64,000 nucleotides of DNA, taken from NCBI RefSeq assembly GCF_910596095.1, contig NC_056553.1, positions 18,189,725 to 18,253,724 on the forward strand, given 5' to 3'. The stretch is from Thunnus maccoyii. Lineage: Eukaryota > Chordata > Actinopteri > Scombriformes > Scombridae. Shown here piece by piece: positions 23,709-35,580 of this stretch. How positions within the stretch are numbered: the first letter of the stretch is position 1; every line of letters starts with the position of its first letter. The translations under genes were made by a program, and so were the position numbers. The notes beneath the pieces were generated by a model. That model was given only the letters and a program-made list of their open reading frames with translations. It had not been told where the DNA came from and searched no databases.

Positions 23709-26700
23709 ATGAGATTCATGGCAGCCCTGTCTACAAAGATGTTGACAGACAACATGTTACTGAGTGTCTTCTTTCTTACAGGTGAGCTGTTTGTTCACTC
23801 AGTTTTATTTGGAGACATTAACTCAAATCATTTACACTCTGAAACAAAGCAGAAAGACCAGAAACTTCTTACAACTGTTCACATCCTGACTGCAACGTCA
23901 AGTTTTAAAACTGTTAACAGGACAAGAAAACATGCAACATTCAGCTGCTGAACTGTATTTATTGTATCATGAATCATCTCATCATGGAGATTTTTCTACT
24001 TTATGTTAATCGTGACTCTGATCTCACAGGTGCTTTGGCTGCTTGTCCTCATATTCCACACCTCTTCATTTCTGCACCGCTGGAGATAGAAGCACTGAGT
24101 GGATCTTGTTTGCAAATCCCGTGTAACTTTAGTGGTCTACCGGAGCAAACATTTGACAGCAGGAGAACAACCTTTGGAGTGTGGATTAAAAATGACCACA
24201 ATTTTAAAAGCTATCCAGAGAATGTGATTTTTAAAAGTAGTCAGACAGTTAACACCTATCCAATGAACATTACTGGAAACCTGAGTCAGAACAACTGCAC
24301 AACTTTGTTTTCCAGTTTAATCACAACATATTCAGACAAATACTACTTCAGAATTGAGAGCAATGAATTCAGATCAACAGCTATTTGTGATCCTGTTCAA
24401 ATAACAGTCAAAGGTAAGAGAGTTTTCTTTTTTTCAGTCATATTGTTGTTTAGAATAAAAAGGAAATCAGTTGCAGCTTTGGTCTGAACAGCAAACACCA
24501 TGGCCCTAACCTCTACTGTGAAATTAAATATCTGATGTAGACTACAAAGAAAACTCAGCTGTGGTGAAATGTGAGAGAAACCAGCCTGTGAACACATAGT
24601 CATTGGTTTGAATGTCCTGACTCACAGTTGAATAATACCTGAATATTTATACATTTAATCAGTATCAAGTTATTTCAAATCCTCCATATTCATTGAGGGA
24701 CAAAGTTTAAATGAATCAGTCTTAGTTTGTTTAAGTCACTGATTTTGACAGTTACTGTCTCAATAAATGCTCACAATACTCAATGTGGTTTTTACAAATG
24801 GGTAAAAATTAGGGGGAAACATAAAATTTTGTTTCAGTTTAGCTGTAAAATAACTAACACTGATGTGTAGTGTAATGTCTGTGTTTGATTTTAAACCACA
24901 GATTCTCCTTGGAGCCCCAGAATTGAAATCTCAGGTGAGCTGAAGGAGAAGGAGTCTGTCACTATAACCTGCTCAGCTTTCACTCCCTGTCCACACTCCC
25001 CTCCTAAACTCACCTGGAATCTCCAACAAGACGCTCACAACAAAATAGAGGAAAACGCAGATCGAACCTTTACGACTAAAATCCAGACGACCATCACTCT
25101 GTCTGACAAGCACGACGGATACAACATCACCTGTTCTTCCAGCTACTCTGTGAATGAAGGACAAAATGCTAAGTCAGCAGAGGGAAAAGTGACTCTCAGT
25201 GTTTCATGTAAGGCAACCAGAGTTTGTTATTGGATCCTGTCAAAACATGATGATTTATGGGATGTCAGCTGATTTTTAATGAATAAAAATAATCACATTT
25301 TCTTCAGATGCTCCCAAAGACACCTTAGCGAGGATCAGTCCATCAGGTTCGGTGTCACCAGGTAGCTGGGTGAACCTGACCTGCTCCAGCAGAGCCAAAC
25401 CTGCTGCCAACTTCACCTGGTTCAACATCAGCAAAGATGGACCCATGAAAGTATCTGAAGGAGACTTTTACAGCTTCAGTGTGACAGATGGAGGAGTTTA
25501 TCACTGTGTGGCCACAAATGATCTTGGTAATCAGATGTCATCAAGGATCCATCTGACTATTAAAGGTAAATGCAGGACTGTACTGAATCCACTCTAATGT
25601 GGGACTCCAAAAGTGGGTGCACATCACTTGTTCTGCCAGATATCCTGTGAATGAAGGAAAAGATGTCAAGGCAGCAGAGTAAAAACTTTTTCTCAATGTT
25701 TCAAGACGTAATTTAAATTTATTTTATGAGGACAACTGAAGGCTCCTTAAAAACGGCCCTGCTGAGATGTTGTTGAGCATGAACGTCATCAATCAAAGTG
25801 TGCCGTTGCAGCAGAGCCTGACTTCTAATCTTGCATTAGGAGAGGCCAAGAGAATTTTGTTACAAAGATTAATAAGGTGTCACATTATTGTTGCATCTGT
25901 ATGATGTTAAAATGCAGCAGTTGTAGAGAAAATTCATATTTCACACATTGTGATTTACAAATAACATCACCTTTCACCTCAAAGAGTCTTCTTTTACAAT
26001 GATATATTCTTCTTCCGCTTTACAAATCTTTTCCCATCACTCAAAAATCTCTCCACGTCAAGTCTTCCAGACTCAGGAATGATGTTTGTTTAAAATTTGT
26101 GATGTTTTAGAAACTTAACATTTTCCATTAAGGAGAATGTGACCATGGTGTCGTGTTACAGGTGATGAACAGTTGAAATTGGTTGACGTCCACATTATAC
26201 TGAAGACTGTGGGAATTGTGATACTGGTCAGTACAGTGATCATCTTTGAGTGGTGAGGCAAACTTTTTGATACTTTGCAACTACAGACAAATTTGTATGA
26301 TGTTAAATGTGGTTTGGATGTTTGAGATAGATCATTATTATCACAATATAAACAAAAAACTTCTTTCTGTCTCCTTTGTTCCCAGCTGGTTCAGAACAAG
26401 ACGTTCCACCAAACCAGTGAAGGTAATAAAAAATTAATTATCCGCTCGACTTTCAAAAATCCATCTTAAAATGTTTCCCAGTTGACTGACCACAGCTACA
26501 GTATGTTGCCTGTGAGATCTACTCAGTAAACATTGTGTTTATCTTATCCTGTCCTACTTCTGAGTACAAGTGTTGTTTTAATAAACCATTACAGTAACTC
26601 ACAAATGTTATGCTAACATACTAAACTAAGATGGTGAACATGGTGAACATTATACCTTCTAAACATCAGCATCGTCACGGTGAGCATGTTAGCATGCTGA

Positions 26701-27091
26701 TGTCAGCTTAAAGCACGGTCAAAGTACAGCCTCACAGAGCAGCTTGCATGGCTGTAGACTCTTAGTCTTGTTGTCCTAAACTAGCATCACAGTTTATCTT
26801 TGTCACATTAATCTGCTGAATCAAAGGTGACCTTACAGTCAACACTTTGTTACATGAACAGGCAGGAAATTAGAGTTGGAGCTTTTGTGTTGACTCATTT
26901 GGTCCTGTGTGAGACTTACTGATCAACCAGCTAATTAACTGATTTGGATTTTTTCACTGATGATAAAACTCTTTCAGCTGCAGTAAATTCACTACAAATC
27001 ACTAAGACCCCACTGTCTCTGTGCTGTTTCATTTCCACAGGACACAGTAGAAGCAGACTATGTCAACACAGTGATGGAGTTGTCATCATGA
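23709..27091 (+). CDS. Siglec-like Ig receptor, unit C (TM lysine, YVNT tail)
   Basis: Exons are 23709-23781, 24030-24413, 24902-25207, 25308-25565, 26162-26252, 26386-26422 and 27041-27091. All are in phase and give 399 residues. The layout is the same as unit B. The V-set keeps SCLQIPC, NNC and YYFRIE, with its own loops: GLPEQTFDSRR, NDHNFKSYPEN and ESNEFRSTAICD. D2, D3, helix (Lys in ILKTVGIV) and tail (DTVEADYVNTVMELSS) are almost those of B, which points to recent duplication or gene conversion. The 5'UTR exon ends at 23347. A polyA candidate is at 27769. There is no ITIM. As in B, an adaptor-coupled activating role is inferred from the Lys, not shown. Confidence 0.84.
25596..25705 (+). 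pseudogene. Relic C2-set exon in unit C intron
   Basis: Homologue of 16803-16910: TSCSARYPVNEGKDVKAAE then stop. It is the same truncated Ig-domain end, inherited from the common ancestor of B and C. Confidence 0.6.
26620..26790. repeat. Interspersed repeat copy, unit C
   Basis: Same repeat as at 4080 and 17810, at the same place in the gene. Confidence 0.5.
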
Positions 27092-28898
27092 GCCATGAGG
27101 AGAGGAAGACCACATGTTCATCATCAGTAGAATTACATGATATCCAGTATTGTCTATTCTGTATTACATGCTTATTCATCATTTGCATTTGTTAGTGTTC
27201 CACTTACAAGAAGGCAGATAACTGCTTCCTCCAGGGCAGTAAATATGAAATAGTCTTACTTTGTATAAGCTTTGAAAGATGAACAAGATGATCCCAGACT
27301 TCATCAGCATGTGAAGGTGGTTTTGTTTCTGCAGTGCATTTCTTCTTTTTTCTTCTGAGAGTCAACATAACATCTTCATTACTAATGTTGGACTGATTCA
27401 TGGCACCAGTAGTTTTTCTTTTGTTTTTAAGATGTCAAAAACATAATTAAACCATGTTATTAATACAATTAATTAGTAATGAAATGAAATGACTGTTAAA
27501 ATGTGAACTTTCAGATTTTTTGCCAAGAAGCTTTTCATGTAGTGTTTAGGAGGAAAGTATTTTCATCACTTATTCTGTCATTTGTTTTAGCACATTTACA
27601 CAGGTAAAGGTTGATGATAGCTGTAGATGACGGATTTCTTAATGTCACATTTACAGCACAGAAGTCAGCAAAGACACTGTGGTAACTGTGCAAAAAACAT
27701 TGTTATGATTTCAGCTGATTAATTGTGTCATTATTGTAATTCATGTGATATATTCTATACATATCAATAATAAAGAAGATTAAGCATACAGGCGTGCAAT
27801 GAGTTCTGTTAAATGTGTTTTAGAGTGAATTTGTCATTTGAAAACTTAAGTTTTCACCAAATCTGACTTCCTTCCTCACAGGATATCATTTGCATGTGAA
27901 CTGTTTGTATGTAGTGTTTTAATCTCTAAGTTCAGATGATATCCAGAAGCTTTTGAACCAAAAAAGATGAACAAAGAGAAGTTTAGATGAAGAGAGAAGT
28001 TGATACATTGTTCTTTACAATTCTACCAAGATTCACAAATTGCCTCACTTCACTTCAAAGTCATGAAATTAGATGTTTCTTTCATTGTTTAGTGGTGGAC
28101 TCATTTGATGAGGAAAACTTTACTTCTTGGCTCCTTTACTGGAAAACAAAATGTCTTCTGAAGGATAATCAATTAAATCAGTGGTGGGCTAATGTTACAG
28201 AGACTAACCTGTGATCAGAGAATCTTTTTCAATGTTCTGACTTGGATGTTTAAATTTCAATAGACTGCTGTGGGGAAAAACATCTAAATTTCTTGCTTGT
28301 GTCTTACAGTACTGAAACAGGACGGTCTTGACATAAGCAAGAACCGGCCTTCTCATAGAAAATGAAAAGGAAAGGCAAAAGAGGGAAGAGATCAGGACAT
28401 GAGACAAAGAGATGGAGAAGAACTGAATGTGAGGGATGAAGAACTGAGTGAGAAAGATGAAACAGAAGAAGAATGAGAGGGACAGAAGCTGATGGGTAGA
28501 GATTAAGGCTGAAAGACACTTTACACCTTGTGGTGTGTTTTCTCTCTGTTTACATCATTTCCAGAACAAAGACACACTCAGTAAAGTAGTTTTTGGCTAT
28601 TTTCTGTCACCATTTACCTGCAGAAGTGATAAATACATTTCTCCGTTGCCACCCCATGTTAAACTTTCTAGATCTGCCACTTCTGATTACTGTACTACTG
28701 TATTTGCGGGCCTCACTTATTATTGTTGTGTTCTCATCCCTCTCCACCAGGCGACACTGTTGACCACAAAGAGGCAGTTTATGGTTCAGACCTCACATTT
28801 CATTTTTCCAGCTCTTCTTAACAATAAACAAAATGAAACTGCAAGTGACATTCAGTGAGTCCGCCACACTCCGATGACTGTTACTATAGCGATTCACC

Positions 28899-29057
<159 letters not shown>

Positions 29058-29199
29058 TTCCTACTATTCACAGCTCTGTACAACTGCCCCGTAAAAAAAA
29101 ACGTGCTTCTGTTCACAAAGAAACAAGAATGCACGTTATCTGCTGCAGCACATCATCCGCAGATCACAAACGACACTATGAGTTGTTTCATTTCCACAG

Positions 29200-29235
29200 G
29201 ACACAGTAGAAGCAGAATGTCAACAGAGCGATTGA
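29200..29235 (+). pseudogene. Second tail exon copy, unit C (damaged)
   Basis: Same as 20251-20286, with the same 2-base loss: DTVEAECQQSD then stop. The loss therefore precedes the B-C split or was shared by conversion. Confidence 0.45.
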
Positions 29236-29629
29236 GATCCAAGTATCATGAGACATAAGATATAATGTTCACTATCAATAAAATGATGTATTATTTTTAT
29301 TCTTAATTCTACTAGTGTGATACTTAAAAATGATATTCTGGTGGATCCGTTTTTTGGCCGATAGATATTAAATGGTATTACTTAGTGTGGACAGATGAAC
29401 TCCATGATTAGCCTTGCTAAATTAATCTAAATTTTTATCTTTTTGTCAGGAGAGCAAGTAGAACACACTGTATGCTTTTTTTCCTGCAATTTGTTCCTGT
29501 ATTAACACAAAATACAGACAGCTTCATCAATAATCTGTATAAGGTTGGGCTGATTTCTTGCCTATTTTCATGTTTTGTCTCCCATTTTAAGATGAAAAGA
29601 CTAATATTCTCTTATCTGATTAAAGCTTG

Positions 29630-31117
29630 TGTGGCAGAGTGGTGCCGTAAATTGCCTCGACAACGCCACCGGGGGGATTTCACCCCGGAAATTATTAAAT
29701 TGGGAGTTAGCTCCAAGCAAATAAGCAAGACACAGGTTCAATAATAAATTCCACTTAGGTAGAGAACGTGTTCAATTAAAAATACTTTATTAAACAAAAT
29801 GAGAAAAAGAAACAATCAAAGGGTAATTCGCTAAAAATGTCAGCCACCACAGCGGAACCCAGGAATTAATGGCACAGGAAGGCGAACCAAAAAAAGGGGT
29901 TGGAGACAGGGCTGAGGCTTACCAAGGCAGCACGGATCAAACCAAGGCAGGGAAATTCACAACAAAAGAAAAAACACTTGTGACAAAGCAAACCAGCGAA
30001 CAAAATTGGGAGTGTGAAGGAAACCCACCACCGGGGGAGTGGACTGCTGCCTGGGTCCCCAGCACCTGTCAAATAGAAAGAAAATTAATATACAGCAAAC
30101 AAAACAATACAAAAGCCCTGGTGGTGACACTACAATCTGACACAATTACATAGGCCCCAAATTAATATTTACAGAACACCCAAATAAACCAAATTGTTTT
30201 CATTCTTAACACAAATCAAAGAAGAAAATAACTAAGTAAGGGGAGTAATTATGTCAGTAAAATAAAATACACACAAACGACCAATCTAAAAAGGTACAGA
30301 CTGAGCGGCCTGTACGCAGGAGTCACCACGCAGCTCAGTCAGCCGGACAGCTGAGCCGCAGGGCATCAGCTGAGAAGCAGCAGCGGTGAAACAATAGTTG
30401 AAACAGCCACAACGGAGACAGCATCAAAGCCGCAGCCGTATTTAGGGGGTGGTGGACAGTGCTAAGCCACGCACCTCTACAGCCTCTATAAAAAGGGCAC
30501 AAATGATTTTTATTAACAAATCTGGTGAATGATTATTTTAAGATGAGTTCCATTCATGGTTACTACCTACCAGCGGGCACCAGCACAGCCTCCCCGACGA
30601 TAGGAGGGAGAAGTTGGCCTGTAGCGTTGCTTTGCTGCAAGGCAGCAATCAACATGCCAGTCAGCTGAGAGCCACACGCACTGTTGTATAAGAAATGCGG
30701 ACAACGCCGACTCACCAAGGGAAACAAGAAGCGACCACGCCGGGCCCCGAGTGGGCCAAGCAGTCCCTCCACACCAACAGCCAACGGCACGCACACAGAG
30801 AAACACCAGCGCTACCAGTGCGCACACAGCACCGACTGCGCACTTAAATGGGAGAGGGTACACTGGCAGAGCGCATTACCTTTGAATAACAGTGAAGCAC
30901 GTTGGCGGCAAGCAAACACGCCAAAATGCCCACACTGCTCCACCACGCCAGGCTGCAGCCACCACACAACAGGATCATCCAAGGGAGGCTAGAGAGGAAG
31001 AGGTGCGATCAGGCACCTGCCTGTATAGGTGCGCTTGGTGCCACCCAGCAACAGTGCGCTAAGAACTGGCACAGTGCCACACGGTGGCATGGAGAGCCAC
31101 TACATCATACGGCCACA
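29630..31117 (-). mobile_element. Solo LTR, copy 2 (after unit C)
   Basis: Same element and the same CTTG flanks (29626-29629 and 31118-31121) as copy 1, at the homologous site, so it was copied with the unit and is not a new insertion. 1488 bp, only slightly diverged from copy 1. Confidence 0.75.
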
Positions 31118-31139
31118 CTTGGATGATCAAGAAGATGGT

Positions 31140-31545
31140 TAAACAAATGATTCTTTTATTTAGCCTCACTCATGCTAGCAGCTCTTCTAATGTCAGCATG
31201 CTAACATGCTCATAATGATAATGCTAACATGCTGATACCAAGCAATTATATTGTTAACCATGTTCACCATGTTAGTTTGACCAATTAGCACTAAACAGCT
31301 GAAGCTGTTGGGAAAGTTCTGCAGGAATTTCGTTGTAAACCAAATTATTGGACAAATTTAAATTTTGATCTGATGGTGGTGTTAGATGAAAAGTCAGTGG
31401 ATCACCAAAGTCAGTAGGATTCCTCCTCCGAGGACCATGTCTGTTCAGAGTTTTGTGCCAATTCATGCAGGAAATGTTGAGATGTTTGAGTCTGGACCAA
31501 AGTGATGGACCGACAGACAGAGTCATCGTCATCCATAGAGCCAAA
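31140..31545. repeat. Inter-unit interspersed repeat (before unit D, type 1)
   Basis: Matches the type 1 copy before unit B ('ttctgcaggaatttcg', 'gatggtggtgttag') rather than the type 2 copies before C, E and F. Confidence 0.5.
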
Positions 31546-31639
31546 TATTTTCATAAAAGAGCAAAATTAAAACCTTTAAATTATGAGGAAGTAGACAATA
31601 TCAAAGAGAAAACCATTTTCATCACTCATGTTATCATTT

Positions 31640-33775
31640 GTGTTTGAGCACACACAAAGGTCATGATAGCTGTGTAGCTGACTGCTGATTTAATGTGTAA
31701 TCCAGCACAATGGTGGCTCTGTAAAAATTATATTTTGAAAAAACTCAAACTAACTAACAAACTATGTAATTTTATCACTTATTTAGTAAAAAAAAAAAAA
31801 ATTACACAAATAGAACCATGTGAGGTGAAAGAGGCATTTTCATCACTGAGGTTCTCTCATCAGTCCAGTAATGCAGAGCAGCAGCAACAACACTGGAAAC
31901 TAGAATATATATGTGTAACACATGAAGTCAACATTTCCATCTGTTCAAATGGGTTAAAATACTCACAGCATGTGAACAATGAAGGTTGGAACTGTTTGTA
32001 TTTGTCAGATATTTATATCACTCAGGTCAGCTGATCTTCAGCTTTACAACAAACCACATGGACTTGCTCTGTAAATCTTAAAACACAGGAAGTCAACTCA
32101 CTTTTAAAATTAGAAAAGCTAAAAAGACAAGTTGGTTAGTAAGCAAGTCAGCAACAACAACTGAGTATATGTGTACGATACATGAAGTTAACATATGTGT
32201 TCAAATCAATACATTATTTTAGTGATTTATATAATATATTCTACATATTAATGAATATAAACCTGCAGTGAGTCATGTGGTTAAAATACTCAGGATATTA
32301 GCAGTAAGGGTGAGAACTGTTTGTATTTGTTGTAAACTTGTGTCACTCAGGTCCAAATGAACTTCCTCTGTAGGTCTTAAAACACAGGAAGTTTTAAATT
32401 GCAAAAGCTAAAAAGGGAAGTCGTTCAGTTGGACTGTTGCATTACAGTTCAGCTTAATAAACTGAAAGATTTCACTTGAAATCACCAGTCATCTTATCCT
32501 GTCCTACTTCTGAGTACAAGTGTTTTAATAAACCATTACAGTAACTCATAAATGTTATGCTAACATACTAAACTAAGATGGTGAACATGGTGAACATTAT
32601 ACCTTCTAAACATCAGCATCGTCACGGTGAGCATGTTAGCATGCTGATGTCAGCTTAAAGCACGGTCAAAGTACAGCCTCACAGAGCAGCTTGCATGGCT
32701 GTAGACTCTTAGTCTTGTTGTCCTAAACTAGCATCACAGTTTAACTTTGTCACATTAGTCTGCTGAATCAAAGGTGACCTTACAGTCAACACTTTGTTAC
32801 ATGAACAGACAGGAAATTAGAGTTGGAGCTTTTGTGTTGACTCATTTGGTCCTGTGTGAGACTTATTGATCAACCAGCTAATTAACTGATTTGGATTTTT
32901 TCACTGATGATAAAACTCTTTCAGCTGCAGTAAATTCACTACAAATCACTAAGACCCCACTGTCTCTGTGCTGTTTCATTTCCACAGGACACAGTAGAAG
33001 CAGACTATGTCAACACAGTGATGGAGTTGTCATCATGAGCCATGAGGAGAGGAAGACCACATGTTCATCATCAGTAGAATTACATGATATCCAGTATTGT
33101 CTATTCTGTATTACATGCTTATTCATCATTTGCATTTGTTAGTGTTCCACTTACAAGAAGGCAGATAACTGCTTCCTCCAGGGCAGTAAATATGAAATAG
33201 TCTTACTTTGTATAAGCTTTGAAAGATGAACAAGATGATCCCAGACTTCATCAGCATGTTAAAGTAGTTTTGTTTCTGCAGTGCATTTCTTCTTTTTTCT
33301 TCTGAGAGTCAACATAACATCTTCATTACTAATATTGGACTGATTCATGGCACCAGTAGTTTCTTTTGTTTTTAAGATGTCAAAAACATAATTAAACCAT
33401 GTTATTAATACAATTAATTAGTAATGAAATGAAATGACTGTTAAAATGTGAACTTTCAGATTTCTTGCCAAGAAGCTTTTCATGTAGTGTTTAGGAGAAA
33501 AGCATTTTTTCATCACTTATTCTGTCATTTGTTTTAGCACATTTACACAGGTAAAGGTTGATGATAGCTGCAGATGACGGATTTCTTAATGTCACATTTA
33601 CAGCACAGAAGTCAGCAAAGACACTGTGGTAACTGTGTGCAAAAAACATTGATATGATTTCAGCTGATTAATTGTGTCATTATTGCAATTCATGTGATAT
33701 ATTCTATACATATCAATAATAAAGAAGATTAAGCATACAGGCGTGCAATGAGTTCTGTTAAATGTTTTTTAGAGT
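31640..33775 (+). pseudogene. Unit D: receptor gene remnant lacking all Ig and TM exons
   Basis: The upstream region matches unit B (two tandem promoter copies). It runs to 'gaaatcaccagtca' near 32490 and then jumps to 'tcttatcctgtcc', which in unit C lies about 3.2 kb further on (23305 to 26541). Lost are the 5'UTR donor, signal exon, V-set, both C2 exons, the helix and the basic exon. The last tail exon survives intact at 32988-33038 (DTVEADYVNTVMELSS) with its acceptor. The distal 3' flank is also missing, and the remnant meets a shortened solo LTR. It cannot encode a receptor. Confidence 0.8.
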
Positions 33776-35150
33776 TCAATTATAAATTCCACTTAGGCAG
33801 GGGACGTGTTCAATTAAAAATACTTTATTAAACAAAATGAGAAAAAGAAACAAAGGGTAATTCGCTAAAAATGTCAGCCACCACAGCGGAACCCAGGAAT
33901 TAATGGCACAGGAAGACGAACCAAAAAAAAAGGGGTTGGAGACAGGGCTGAGGCTTACCAAGGCAGCACGGATCAAACCAAGGCAGGGAAATTCACAACA
34001 AAAGAAAAACCACCCGCAACAAAGCAAACCAGCAAACAAAATTTCGAGTGCGAAGGAAACCCACCACCGGGGGAGTGGACTGCTGCCTGGGTCCCCAGCA
34101 CCTGTCAAATAGAAAGAAAATTAATATAAAGCAAACAAAATACAAAAGCCCTGGTGGTGACACTACAATCTGACACAATTACATAGGCCCCAAATTAATA
34201 TTTACAGAATGAAACACCCAAATAAACCAAATTGTTTTCATTCTTAACACAAATCAAAGAAGAAACTAACTAAGTAAGGGGAGTAATTATGTCAGTAAAA
34301 TAAAATACACACAAACGACCAATCTAAAAAGGTACAGACTGAGCGGCCTGTACGCAGGAGTCACCACGCAGCTCGGTCAGCCGGACAGCTGAGCCGCAGG
34401 GCATCAGCTGTGAAGCAGCAGCGGTGAAACAATAGTTGAAACAGCCACGGCGGAGACAGCATCAAAGCCGCAGCTGTATTTAGGGGGTGGTGGCCAGTGC
34501 TAAGCCACGCACCTCTACAGCCTCTATAAAAGGGGCACAAATGATTTTTATTAAATCTGGTGAATGATTACTTTAAGGTGAGTTCCATTCATGGTTACTA
34601 CCTACCAGCGGGCACCAGCACAGCCTCCCCGACGATAGGAGGGAGAAGTTGGCCTGTAGCGTTGCTTTGCTGCAAGGCAGCAATCAACATGCCAGTCAGC
34701 TGAGAGCCACACGCACTGTTGTATAAGAAATGCGGACAACGCCGACTCACCAAGGGAAACAAGAAGCGACCACGCCGGGCCCCGAGTGGGCCAAGCAGTC
34801 CCTCCACACCAACAGCCAACTGCACAAACACAGAAACACCAGCGCTACCAGTGCCCACACAGCACCGACTGCGCACTTAAATGGGAGAGGGTACACTGGC
34901 AGAGCGCATTACCTTTGAATAACAGTGAAGCACGTTGGCGGCAAGCAAACACGCCAAAATGCCCACACTGCTCCACCACGCCAGGCTGCAGCCACCACAC
35001 AGCAGGATCATCCAAGGGAGGATCGAGAGGAAGAGGTGCGATCAGGCACCTGCCTGTATAGATGCGCTTGGTGCCACCCAGCAACAGCGCGCTAAGAACT
35101 GGCACAGTGCCACACGGTGGCATGGAGAGCCACTACATCATACGGCCACA
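33776..35150 (-). mobile_element. Solo LTR, copy 3 (unit D), shorter at its left end
   Basis: Aligns to copies 1, 2 and 4 from the 'taaattccacttagg' part to the CGGCCACA end, followed by CTTG. About 1.37 kb. The left terminus is missing, so it has no left target repeat. Confidence 0.75.
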
Positions 35151-35169
35151 CTTGGATGATCAAGAAGAT

Positions 35170-35580
35170 GGTTAAACAAATGATTCTTTTATTTAGCCTC
35201 ACTCATGCTAGCAGCTCTTCTAATGTCAGCATGCTAACATGCTCATAATGATAATGCTAACATGCTGATACCAAGCAATTATATTGTTAACCATGTTCAC
35301 CATGTTAGTTTGACCGATTAGCACTAAACAGCTGAGGCTGTTGGGAAAGTTGTTTGTCAGTTTGTTGTAAACCAAATTATTGGACAAATGTAAGTTTTGA
35401 TCTGAGGCGTTAGATGAAAAGTCAGTGGATCATTAAAGTCAGTAGGATTCCTCCTCTGAGGACCATGAATGTCTGTTCAAAGTTTCGTGCCAATCCATGC
35501 AGGAGATGTTGAGATATTTGAGTCTGGACCAAAGTGATGGACCGACAGACAGACATTGTCATCCATAGAGCCAAATATTT
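35170..35580. repeat. Inter-unit interspersed repeat (before unit E, type 2)
   Basis: Type 2 version, as before units C and F. No gene. Confidence 0.5.
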
